Assembly: GCA_003342895.1 (NCBI GenBank)
Contig: PTFA01000197.1
Coordinates: 1,084,156-1,148,155, forward strand
Reading direction: 5' to 3'
DNA length: 64,000 bases
Source of the DNA: Casuarius casuarius
Taxonomy: Eukaryota; Chordata; Aves; Casuariiformes; Casuariidae
Within the stretch, counting starts at the first letter, position 1. The number at the start of each line of letters is the position of its first letter. Below, one piece after another: positions 1 to 12,100 of the stretch. The translations under genes were made by a program, and so were the position numbers. The notes beneath the pieces were generated by a model that had not been told where the DNA came from, did no database searches, and saw only the letters and a program-made list of their open reading frames with translations.

Positions 1-1710
1 GGGCAAGGAGTTAATCAGGAGGAAGGGAAAAGAAATGGGCCTAAGGGACGACATCTAGGGGATAAAATGCAAAATTAAGTCATCCTCAGTGACTAAATAC
101 AGGAGGAATAGACTTCTAATGTTGCAGTTGGATTTCCATACCTTACCTGAACTCTACAGAGCTCTGTGGAGAAGAGGCATTCCTGTGAGATTTCAATGAA
201 GACAGGCTGTTTCTGTGGTACTGTAAGGTTTCTGGTCATCCCTGGCACGTGTGAGTGGTCCTGAGGGGTGCGTGCATTTTCTTGTGCTCACTCATGGCCT
301 TTTTCAAACCTTGGAGCTTTATTCGGGAGCAGTGCTATTTTGAGAGTTAGGCTGATATAAGGCAAAGGTTCTCCAACATTGGACCTTGACTCAGATAATA
401 AGCAAGTTACTCACCTTTGCCCCTGAGTTTCCTTGCCTTCTTACAGAAGGCTGGCATAAAGCCAATCTAGATCCAGATTACACCTCCCAAATTTAGGTCC
501 TGGTTCTTGCTCTGTTTCCAGGTCTGCCTGCTTGACATAGATCGTTTTCTCCCATCTCTAGGCAGAGTACAGCACCTGATCGTTGCAAGTGGCAGGAGAC
601 CAGTAACCCTGAGGCTCTACACTGCCATAGACAGTGGAGCCACAGGGAGCGAGTGTTGTGTTTTTCTGAATTAGCTCTTCTCAGAAGTGTCCTTTCACCC
701 AGTCAGTCATCTTCCTCCAGTATGCATAATACATCGACTACCTCCATGTTTAGACAGACTTTGAACACAGTATTTCCATGTACAGGAATGAAGGTGATTT
801 AACTGACAAAGCAGAGACTTAAGGGGATAATTCACAAGATCAGAACGTGTATATGAGATGATATAGCTTGCTCTGAAAGGAGGGGAAAGAAACATGGGAG
901 AAGAGGTCTCCTTTATATTAGAACTGCGTGTACTTGCTCTGAGATCTGTAATACCGAAGTAAACGCAACCTCTAAAAAATCCTGGTAAATAGTTAAAAGG
1001 AAGAAATCCCAGTGCTCACGTGGCATGAATATGCCCCAGACTGACCACTGAGGTCATCATGTAGAAAGGGCTTTTTTAAGCTCTAGCAGTGTCACCTGAA
1101 GAGCAGGCATTGGAGATGGGAGAATTTCAGCCACTGGGCGAACAGGAGCCCAAAATTACGCAGACATCTGGAGAAAGGAATCCAAGAGGACAGAAACTCT
1201 CTGGAGGGTTTTGGGTTGTTTGGTGGTAATGTTTTGATGTTAAAGGTGGAAAGAACAGCTAGAGAAAAGACCAGATCAGATTCTAACCAATGGAGAATCA
1301 CTAGCAAGGAAGATGCAGGTAGAAAGCAAGCTGTGTGAGAGTGACCATGAAATGAGAGGAGTGGGAAGGAGAAAGGCCACCGCTGACACCCTTGTGTTTT
1401 CTTCAAACCCACTGTCTTTCTCTTGTCTTGCCTCCAATCCTCACAACCCCTCCTCTCTTTCTTCTGCCATACATAGCTCTCACCAGAGCTTTTGCCTTGC
1501 TTTGAATGCACATGCCAGGTGGGGGCTTGCAGGGAGGTTGCTGAGCTGGTTCTGTGGAGTCTTTCCTGGGTGTTGTACACTTTCCCCCCTCACCGCTTTT
1601 TTGCGGGCATTCAGAGGACTTCAGAATCAGCTCTTCCATACAGGTAATTCCACTGTTGTCCCAGTGTCCAAGCACAAGTGAAGACACCTCACAAAACAAA
1701 TCTCTTTCAG
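1..1710. other. No firmly identifiable feature; upstream part of the gene that follows
   Basis: The exon at 1711 opens in mid-codon (the preceding exon must end after two bases of a codon), so at least one more coding exon and the start codon lie to the left. I looked for acceptor-ORF-donor units here. An open stretch after the acceptor at about 560 and a short one after the acceptor near 1475 are possible, but neither has the right phase and family resemblance. No repeat family was recognised. Confidence 0.4.
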
Positions 1711-4700
1711 AGAATTTGCTGGAGTGGTCACCCAAAAAGTGTTTCAGCAGAAAGGTGAAGAGTGTGAAGAGTGCAAGAAAATGAAGGAGAAGATCAGAGG
1801 CCTAGAGGCAAGGTAGGCTGTTTATTCATTTTTCCAATGCAGCATGTGTTTCTACACTGAGGAGACACATTTTTCTCGCTTTGCCCTTATAAACCCTTTG
1901 TTTCTGAGCAAACAGCGTAGACACCTTCTTCCCAGACTTCCCGCCTGCCAGCATCTCTTTGTAACTGTGCTCTGGCAGATGACTGGGCTTGTTCTGGAAA
2001 GAGAAGGAGATGTTCCCAGTGTCAGCATATTAATAAAAGGAATTAGCCTACAAAGACACAGTCTAAATGCCACTATCTGATCATATTCCACTGTGACCCT
2101 TCAAAGTAGACCTGGGAAAACACTATTTCCCGCATGAAAGCTGCTTGCCGGCTGGTATGGTATAGTCAGGAAATGGGTGTAGAAAACATGGCACTCATGA
2201 AACAGAGGTCAATTCATAACATGCTCTGAAATAGCTGTACTTATTCATTGTTTCATCTGGTCTTAGCTAAGCTTTTGAATCTTCTTCTTGCCCTAGAATC
2301 CATGCGCTCTTGTCTAAAGCCATGAGCATGCACGAGCACTCTGAGAACATGAACGACTGTTGGCATTTGTCTGCAGTGCTGCAGAGGTATGACATGCTCA
2401 GGCTACATGAATGGGAAAAATTCAGGCGCTCTGAAGTCCCCATTTTGACATATAGGAATGGAAGGAAGATAATTCAGGTTTGTTCATGTTTATTTTCTAG
2501 AGTTGAGTTTTATCAAATCAATGTACCATAGCCAGCAGAGCAGGCTTTGGGTGTTTAGTACTTCTCTATCAGACAGGTCTGGGTACTAAATTGTGATCTC
2601 TTATTTCCCAGTCCGGCAGGGCCTATGTAATGCTGTAAAAACCAAACTGACAGTGACCTGCTTCGTTCTGCCATTCAGAAGGGCACATTCAAATCCCAGA
2701 CTCATATCTTACCCATACTAGGCACTAGATGGTAGAGTCAGGAAACAGTCCAGTTTCGTTATGATTAATGCTTTAAATACTAAGTGGGAGATCCTCTTCC
2801 AATGTTTGACTCGCTGTTCTGGTGTTGGGGGGGGGGAATCTAAAGGAAAATATCAAAATGGTACACTTTAAATCAAAATTTTAAGGACAGGATTGTGGAA
2901 GAGGCTGTCATTAGCATTTATTACAATGACAAGGCCCCACAGATGCTGAAGAGTGTTTGAGGTTCATCATGAAGACAGCTCATTGAAACACTTTCTTTTT
3001 TAGGCATTCAAGATTTCAGTCAATTATGGGACCTACAAAGTACTCTAATGCAGATGTGGTTTGAGCGTGTGCTTTCCACACCATGTTTCTAGTATCACTG
3101 TGATTGCTGCTCTGATCAGCTGTTGTCTTTGCATTGCAGGAGCTGTTTGATGCCTGTGAGATGAATTTACAGTTCAGAATGAGTAACATATTTGAAGTCC
3201 TTGAGATTCCAGCTTCGAATGACACTACGATCGAAAGCAAATACGTACTTAATGTCTCGTTGCAGTTGGGGTCAGGCACTGGGATAACTGGGCCATCTGT
3301 GTCTGTCATCCATTTAGACCTTTGCTTCTGCTAGGGACACTGCCCAAAGTATACTGGCAAATACAGGGAGTTAACTTATGAACTGAGAGAAGAGGCAGAG
3401 AGTGGAAAGGTGAGGTTCAGCATATTTTTCTGTGAGGTTGGGAGAGAGCTGGTGCAGTCCAGGACACAGCTAGGGTTTGTGATCAGTATTAGTTTAATCT
3501 AGGCAGCAGGCAACCTTTTGCATCCCGTGATGCACAGAAATATTGCTGCATGTCTGAGTCATCTGGCTGGGGTGCACATACAAATGCAGAAAGCATCTCG
3601 CAGGCCTGTGTTCCTATTATGGGACCTTCCTCCAAAACTTGAAACTAGAAGCTTCTCCATCGCTGATTGATGCATTCAGGGAAACAAAAAATCCCAGTGC
3701 TCAGGGACTGTACTGCTGGCCATGCCACACGCTGACACTGTTTTGTGCTGTGCTTGGTTTGTAGGGGATGACACAACAGATGAGGGACATCTTAAAATAT
3801 GCCTATTCCCAAAACCACCTGAAGTTTTACAGCAACGTGGTAAGTAAAGATACAGCCCAGGAGAAGGGGAAGGGGTCAATTTTCTGACATGTCTGTGCAG
3901 CTTGGTATAAAACAGGAGAGGCGTCCCTTCTGCTTGGGGTTGTTTTCCACTCGTAGAGAGGGTTTTCCAGCCCATATACTCTCACAAGCACACACAGAGG
4001 TACACATACCTTAGTATCTCCCCAAAGCTGCACCTAGGGAGATACTCCTCTGGCTGAGGAGCTTCTCCAGCTCTTCCCATGGCTCTATGTCGCAGCGTTC
4101 CCCCCATCTGCTGGAGGACGGTGTGTGACCAGGAGAGCTGGCTTGGAGTTGAGCTGCCTGGGGAGGCACCAGAGCAGCTGTCTAATTTAGACAGAGCCCT
4201 AACAAGCACCTGGCAGCTTGCCATTCGGGAGCAGTGAGCATGAGGCTGCTCCTCAATGGCAGGGGAGCTGGGAGCCACAGGGGACAGCAGGACAAGCCGG
4301 GCAGTGCTCTCACCAACAAGAGCACAGCCCCACAGCACCCAAGCAAGGTGAGCAGAGCAGGCCAGGTGATGATCATCAGGGTCAGCCACAGACTGACGAT
4401 CACCAGGCAAGCCCACAGTGATGAGGCAGGTCGAGGTCGAGCCTGGAAGTCAATCCATTGGTCGAGGTCAGCAAGGTACAGGGCTGGGCACAGGCATCCC
4501 AACAGCGTAGCTCAGGCAAGCACCCAGGCAATCCTGAGTTAAGCCAGCTCCTGAGTCGAGGGGCAGAGGGTGTGTGGATGGAGTCCCCAGAGAGGGCTTC
4601 TAGCACCTCCTTCTCACACCACTCTTTCTGCCAGCTTAGCTGTTTTTGCAGCAATCTGATCCATGGTTATGTGGCCATGCCATATCAGAGCTGAGTTTGA

Positions 4701-5405
4701 TCACAGGTAGCCAAATGTCTGCAGAGGGTGGGAAAAGGTTGCAGAGACTGTTGGTGCATTCAGGACCCTGACACTTGCTGTCCAAGTGGGCTATAATCTA
4801 GTTTTTTCCAGGAAATTACATATAAAGCTTCCAAAGAGCAACTTCATCCACTTGCAGCTTCCTGGGCCCTTCCAAAAGCTCAGGCTTGTCAAGCTCTTTA
4901 CACTCTGCTGGCTATGAGGGGATATAGACAGCTGCTGGCCACTGGAATGGTCCAGAAGGCAAGACTCTATAAATAAAAGAGCCTTTAAAGTGACTCTGGG
5001 ACCCCTGTCTGTCCCACTCAAACAGCGTCAGCAGCTTTCACAGATGACATTCTTTAATGCTTTGTTCATGGGGAGGAGCTGCGCAGAATCAGAGTAGGTC
5101 ATCAAAGCAACATTGCAAAGCTTGTAAAACTGATTTTACTTGATTTTCAGCTCACCGGTGGTGATCAGAGAAATCACACTCAAAGACACTTTATAATGGA
5201 GTGCTGCCAAGTTTATTGTTTGCTGCGTCTTCAGGACTCACCCATTAAAGTTGAGTGGTACCCAGAGGAATGTTCAGAAAAATATTTAGAACACGTGGAC
5301 AAGAAAAGCTTGGAGCACTGGAGAAAAAGAGTAAGACTTCTGTGGCCCATTCTGAAAAGTGGGGAACAAGTCATTAGGAAAGGTGTAATCTATGATAAAA
5401 AGTAA
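1711..5405 (+). CDS. MIEAP/SPATA18-like protein, 3' part of gene (six exons seen)
   Basis: Exons read as 1711-1812, 2297-2477, 3140-3244, 3335-3409, 3765-3839 and 5151-5405 (stop TAA 5403-5405). Together they give about 263 residues with no internal stop, and every junction keeps frame. The first exon is charged and coiled-coil-like (EECEECKKMKEKIRGLEAR). The rest resembles the C-terminal domain of mitochondria-eating protein: a block with FIMECCQVYCLLRLQDSP and VEW, then LLWPIL and an IRKGV motif close to the C terminus. In that family the corresponding block reads roughly FI.E.C, ..LE-PP, VWPAL and KG. SPATA18 acts in mitochondrial quality control and sperm; what this relative does is unknown. 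The 5' exons are outside the window or unrecognised. The donor at 3245 (GTACTT) is weak. Family assignment is from memory of the motif pattern, not an alignment. Human POLDIP3/RNU12 is flanked by CYB5R3 instead. Confidence 0.68.
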
Positions 5406-5562
5406 CATGACTTTGGAGTCATGTTGACCATTGGGAGAGGAATCAGCTGCTGTGCAATATGCTGCTTTCCTTTCTCCCATGAACTGCCTGATTTCCAGAC
5501 CGAGTAAGTTAGACACCCCTGGCTTAGGAGACCTTGAACACATTGTTATTTACAAACAAGGT

Positions 5563-5568
5563 ATTAAA
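5563..5568 (+). terminator. Variant poly(A) signal ATTAAA for the MIEAP-like gene
   Basis: ATTAAA lies about 160 bases after the stop codon at 5405 and is the nearest poly(A)-type hexamer in the 3' flank of the long last exon. Confidence 0.35.
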
Positions 5569-5863
5569 AATTGAAGATGTTTGCCTTGGCAGAATGCACA
5601 CATATTATGTAACTTTTGTTCCTTGCTGTCTCTAAGTAGAATTTGTATGGAGAGAGAGTCTGTGCTTCTAGCCTACCTTATGTGTTCTTCACAGATGCTT
5701 ATGACATTGTGGGCTAATTTTAGACAGACAACACTGGAGATCTCACCCATCCCGTGAAGCACCTGCCTCCTCACCAATAGCATGTGGGCTCCTACTCTGA
5801 GGAGCTCTGAATTGCACCTTACCCTAACGGCAGTAGCATCACTAATCTCCACTGTGTCTACAG

Positions 5864-6027
5864 CAGGGGCACAAAGCAGTGAGCACAAAGATGACCTGTT
5901 CACAGAAGTCCTGCTCACTTCTATTAAGAAGCAAGAATCCTGCTTGGATAAAAATGCTGTTGAGAAAGAGGACAAGGAACTAAAAGATGAGGAAACCTGT
6001 GCTCGCAAAGGCTACAGGGTCTTATAA
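5864..6027 (+). CDS. Possible alternative last coding exon of the MIEAP-like gene
   Basis: A pyrimidine-rich acceptor ends in CAGCAG at 5861-5866 (a NAGNAG pair). It is followed by an open frame of about 53 codons rich in K, E and D (for example HKDDLFTEVLLTSIKKQE) that ends in TAA at 6025-6027. Exon 5151-5405 contains an internal GTAAGA donor at 5331 that would leave it at phase 0 after 60 codons. Splicing from there to 5867 keeps frame. A canonical AATAAA follows at 6180. The alternative form would lose the LLWPIL/KGV end of the domain. It may be a real isoform or an accidental open stretch. Confidence 0.35.
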
Positions 6028-6179
6028 GATTTTGTGTATGCAGACACTGAGGCCCACTCTTATATGTCAAAAGGCGACTCACTGGTGCCCACACAAATAT
6101 GGCCTGCCTGCTAGTACTCCCATGTCTGTACAATTTACTGCGCCATAGTCCTACAGACTGAGAAATTTGAGATTCACCA

Positions 6180-6185
6180 AATAAA
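6180..6185 (+). terminator. Poly(A) signal AATAAA after the MIEAP-like gene
   Basis: Canonical AATAAA about 155 bases after the stop codon of the possible alternative last exon. It marks the likely distal transcript end. Confidence 0.45.
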
Positions 6186-6199
6186 AACAGCTGGAAAAC

Positions 6200-9100
6200 C
6201 TGCTGCTTGCCCATTGAGTCCTTTACTCCAGTTCTGCTTTCTAGGCCAGCCAGTTGCAGTGGCTTCATGAGTTGCACAAACTCTCTGTCGTTTTCTCTAG
6301 GGTTCCAGAAAGAAAACTTTCTTCCTGTGCAGCTCTCTGTAGCAGGCAAATTCCTTTGTATCTCTCAGAGATCCTCCATTTTGTGAGCATGTTGCAGGTT
6401 GCTGACTTCTGCAACATGAGCTGAGAACCAGGTGTGTTCAAGAAACCTGGCTTTCAGAAAACCAGAGTACTCTGAAGAACTGATTGTGAAAGAGCTTTAC
6501 TGGAAATATTTATTATGGACTAGAGCAGATGAATGAAAATTACATATGCATTATATTTCCTATAAACTTAGCAAGAAGAAAGAACCACAACAATAAGGTT
6601 TTCATACTTCTAAAGGTGTTGCAGACTAAGGTGGGCAGACCATAAACGCTTCATCTTCTCCAAGCTTTAGAAAGTAAATCACAGGAAGTCGTCCTATAAC
6701 AGCAAGTAGGACCTTCAGCGCGACCCTGGGCCTAATGCCACGTAATTATAAAGGTGTAGTAGTACAAATATGGCAAGCTGCTATGCTCCATTTGTTACCT
6801 GCTTAGCAGTTTAGTTAGCCTGCTTTTTAAGACCCTGTGTCTCGCTAGGTCAGTCTGGTGCTGTTCTGCAGATTAATGTTACCTCTGAAGTTCATTGCTT
6901 CTTCAGCTTCTCACCTCTGGTCCTTTCCTTCGCTTATTCTTTTCTTGACATCTTTTTTTTTTTTTTGTGGGAGGGGGGCTTTAGGCTAAAACATTCAAGT
7001 TACAAAGTTTTATATTTCAAAGGCTGATTCAAGGGGGCTACTAGCACTGCTGCACTCCTTCCAGCATGCTTTGCACACACTTCCTAGTCTCTCTTAACAG
7101 CAGGAGCAGTCTTTATGCTCTGTTTGTACAGTACCTAGCCGAACCTAGCAGACTTGGGCTCTGAGGCACTGCTGAAGTATCTTCTTCCCATTGCACAGGC
7201 ACACCTGGTCTCGAAGGCGCAGAAATTTCCTCCTCCCTGCAAAATGTTTCATTTGGCCCAGAGTGCAGCAGGCAGGACACAGTAAAGGAGCTGCTTCCTC
7301 CCTGCCTAGCTACGGGACTTTTAGGCACTCACAAAACACCAGGTATTTCATCAGCTAGGAACAAAGGTCTACTGAGTGCCACAACATGTCTCTGTGCATG
7401 AAATTTCCCTATTCCCGTATCTCCTCATGCAAAAGACAACATCTAGCCTGTGATTCAAAATGAGCTCTTTTCCTGATTATTGACATCTGAGAGTGAAATT
7501 TCAACTGGGCTGAACATCCAGTGTACGAGTGTGGTGAGTCGGGCTACACATTTGGTGTGGCTTGCAATCCTTTAATTAGTCCTACCAGCAAAGCAAGGTG
7601 CTGAATTTGGGTTTCCGATACATTCCGCCTAAGTCTAAGCACTTTGGAACAATCAACAATACTCTGTTGTCCTAGAAAGGTCACTGGGGTAAAGGAAATA
7701 TGAGTTGTTGCTGTTGCTGCTCTGTCCTGAGTTAGTGTTCAGCCTCTGAACAAGAATGTCAGCATATTCCCTAAAGAGGAACAAGGTGAACCACACAATT
7801 ATCTGCCCCTTCTCCCATTTCACAGTGAGATGCAGTTATGAAATATTCCACTGTTGTCTTCCCTTCCTTCTCTGGCTCTATGCCATTGTTAAGAGGCTTG
7901 GAGAAAATGCCACTGCAGTCTGAAGGGAAACGCAGTCCCCCCATAGCTTCTTCCACCTCTTGGGGACAAGCATATTTTTTGATGGCCTGATTGAGAAGTC
8001 TATTCTCTTCCCCAGCATCTCCTCTCCTCCCTTTTGCCTTTTGTATGTCAACACAAACATGTAAGAGCCTCTCCCTCACTTGGTCTCATTTGCCAGCTAG
8101 ACCAAGCTAAGACAGTTCTGATCTAGACTTTGTCCAAATTTCAGTGGAGGCCCTGGGACCCTTTCCCTGCTCATAAGCTCTGCATCTAGGCTGGTGGGAA
8201 GCCAGTTAACGCATATCTGTACACCTTACCTCTCACAGATGGATGGCAAAGGGTGGGAGTTTCAGTTTGCTCATGTCCTGCCAGAGACATCGTCTTCTGC
8301 AGGACAAGAGCTCTGGATAGATAAATTCACATAGCCAAGTGGGTTAGATCCTCAGCCGGGCATGAGGAAAGATTTCCCCTGTGCTGTGCTATGCTATCAT
8401 CCTACCAGCAATGCAGTATTATCAACTGGGGCTGAGGCCCGATGGCATGTTCTTCAGCACCATAGGATGCAGCTGATTGCTATCTCAAGCTATCAGCCTT
8501 TGGTGGAAGATCTGTCTGTCTGCTCCCACCAAAGACCCAGCCCAGGTATTCTCTGCCTTTCTGCTCTCCCCACTGTCCTGAGAGGGAGAAAGAACCTGTT
8601 CCCAGTGGAATTTGAAAATACCACTCATATCCTGGTAGAGACATTATCAGAAACATCAGCAGCCATTCAGTGCTCCACTTGTCAAAAAAACCATTTTGCT
8701 AGTATCCTCATTGATGTGAACTAGCATTAAATGAAAGGGTAAAGGTTAGACTGTACCACTGAGAGTTGAATAATAATATAAATAATGCAGCAGACTGAGG
8801 CTTCCCCCCACTTTGGGGGTACTCATGGGGGGGGGGGTCTCTCTTCAGGCTACTGTATGGACCTGGTCATGCATGTTACATGTTAGCAAAGTTAGCCAAC
8901 TGGACCAGGTAAATTGAAACTATCCTGCGTTTGGCTTCTATTGTTCTGACTCAGAGAATCGCTGAGCCTGCTCTTTACCTCCCAGTCTCTGCAGCAGCAA
9001 TGTAACTCCATATGACCCTCCATAACTCCAGTGACCCTCAGTGCTCCCGGTGAACTGATCTTGCTTTGCACAGGCTAAGTAATTTGGAAGGCACACAGCC

Positions 9101-12100
9101 CATGTCTGACGTCTCATAATCTTGTGCAGACCTGCCATTTATTGCTCCATAACACATCCCAGTTTCTGGAGGGTGGAATATTTTCCATCAAAGTATGCCA
9201 GTAGTTATACTCCACAGATGTCTGCTTAGCTGTTCACTAGGGTTTGACCTTTCTCATCTCTGCACAACTCCCATTTATTTCACACATGTGGGAAGCTTTG
9301 GTAAGAGAAAAGACTGGTCAGTGAGCCACAGCTCCTACTCGGATGCATTAGAGATGCTTGCAGTGCCTTGTCATGCTGAACACATTCAAATTAAAATCAG
9401 CTGGTGATCAGCTTGATGTTCTGGAGCACAAGGGCAGGATCACAATAAACTCTGCAGAAGAGAGCTGAGGTCAGATAAGTTGCCTTTCCATGAGTCCACC
9501 CATCTGGGTATCTCCTCCATTATTCTCGGTACTGAAGGACTGACTTCTGACAGCCCTGCAGGTGTATGTAAGATGGGGTAAAGCTGCCCTAGGATGTCAC
9601 TCACAGATTCTCTCTCATGTTCTGGACCTTGATGTGACTCACTGGTTAAACCAGAAACGCCTCATGCACTCGATGCAATAGCGGTGAGGGCAGACTAAAG
9701 GAAGCACACACTGCGAGTGCAGTGAACCCTTCGATCTGTCTCTTGTCCCTCAGCCTCTTACTGTCTGACAGCCACACAGGACCAGAGTTCATGGGCCCAG
9801 GCATCTGGAGAGAGAAAGTGAAAGGAGATGCTTGTGGCTCTGAGCGAGCCCTCCTGCCCTGGCTTTCCCGGCAACACACAAAAATGGTCCCCACTGAAAG
9901 AAGGAAGGTTCACGGGTTGTAGTATGTAATGATCTAACAGGCCTCTCATGCATTTCCTCCTCTGATAGAGCTCGTCTTTGATTTCTTACTGCTGCACCCT
10001 GTTCTGCCCAAAGCCTGCTGACGCTGGCTCTTTCGCTTTCCTTTAGCTGAACTTTCGGAAGAAGGGACAGCCAAGGATGAAACACTAATATTTTCTCACT
10101 GGGGACTTTTCACAGCTGGGGATGTTTGCATCTGAGATCAGACTAAGTTTCACTGATTAATCCCATGTAAAGTCCCTGAGCCACGAAGACAGGTGCCGCT
10201 CCCTGCAGCTCATCACCGATAGCTGTGGAAAGAGCAGGGCAGGGGACAGAGTAGAAGTACAAAGGGACAAGTGCTGCTTGGTGGTGGTAGCAAGTGCAGA
10301 AGACAAGAAAGCAGTGGGGCTGGCACCCAAGAGGCTCAGCTCTTGGGAGAAGGAGCAAGGCAGCTTTGTGGTCATCCAGTGGACCCCATTTAGTAGATCA
10401 TTAGAAATCCCTGGTCAGTGCTACTAGCAGTGCTCTTAACAACTTGGGCTTTTTGGTGTAGAAAGTTAATTTAGTGATAATGAAACCTGGGGGTCTCGTA
10501 AGACAAACTTGCTCAGGGGACTGAGGGGCGGAGCAAATACTTTGTAAGATGCAGCAGAAACCCCAGCCCCACCACTGTGCCTCCCCTCAGAGGGCACGAG
10601 CCTTGCCGCAGCCACAGCCACCAGGGCAGCTGGCCAGCACCAGCCTCCCCACAGACACCGGAGAGTTCCCCACGACGCGGCGCAGTTGTGTGGCTGTCCC
10701 TACCAACTCACGTCCCCGGGGGCATGGCACAGGGCATGGGGGGCACCTGCCTGCCTCTGCCAGCTGCCGGGGGGAGGATGCCAGGGAAGGTGCTAGTGGC
10801 ATGGAAAAACAAAGTTCTGTGCTCACCATTATATCAAAAAATACCTTAAAATTAAGTAGATCTCCGAAGTGTAATGCCTTATCCCAGGCTGGAGTCTCTT
10901 TTCTAATGTTTAAGCGACACTATCGCAGTGGCACTGCCAGTGTTTGATCACAGGACAAACACATAAACCCAACGGGGCTGTTGGATGCCTGGGAGGTCGC
11001 CTGAAAGCTAACATTTAGCAAGAAGCGTGCACGTACCTCCTCTAGTGGTGCAGGACAAGAAAACTCCCATTTAGAGAACCCAGGATACACACCCAGGAGC
11101 TGACAGTCTGCCTTTAAAACAGGAACTCTCATTTCTAATCCGAAGAAAAAGCAACAGCAACAAAGCAGATCCTGTTCTATTCTGTATTACGTCCAATACA
11201 AATAACAGAAGTACTCCACTGACGAAATTGGAAGAATGTTAGAATTATTTTTTATTATTCCAAGTCAACCCCAGATTTAGTCACTTTTTTTTTTCTGTTC
11301 TTATTTTTAAAAATGAAAATTGTTCCTATGGGGAAACATGCATCTTAATTAATACAATAACAAAAATCTCAGTTGATAGATGCGAACGAGTAATAGAACT
11401 CAACCAAAACCTACATTAATGCACATTTTTAATATAACATTCCAAAAAGTTATTGCCTCTATGGCTTAAATCTGAAAAAAAATACAAAAAGAATATGTAA
11501 TAGGTCAGGGAATTGTTGTTGTAATTATTAGGATCCTACTTCAGTGTGAAAAACCTGACATAGAAAAATTACCCCAACAGCAGCTAATTCCCTCTTGAGT
11601 TTAATTACAAAATCATTTAATCATTTTCATACAAAATGTTTCTGTGTCAAGGTAATAATTATGATGATGGTATTACTGCCATCAAGGGGGAACTTACTGC
11701 CTTCATATTGAATTGTTAATAGTTTTGTTATGATTAATAGAGAGGAATTAAGGTTTTTAACAGCCTAGATAGTTAGAAGCTCTCCTAATTGGTGTCAGCT
11801 AGAAAGGTTGTTTGACTTCTGCCACACCAGGCATCCGGGGGTTTGTCCTTTGAAAAGCGAGGAAACACATCTAACACTGTGCTCATTGTGACGAATGCAC
11901 TTTATCTGCACTAAGAAATTATTTGCTCTTGTTCCCTGGCAATTTATCAGATATTTTCTCCGGCCACGTCATTGTGCCTTTAGCTGCTTCCTGTGCTGCT
12001 GTAAGATTCAGCGCAGGTAACACAACTGACACGCTGTGCCACATACTACCCCAAGGTATTGTGATGCCCTTCACGTAATTTCCTAATGAATATTTAGAAA

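Noticed and set aside
10549..10947. 132-codon proline-rich plus-strand frame
   Set aside because: It sits in a local GC-rich patch with open frames on both strands and no recognisable family.
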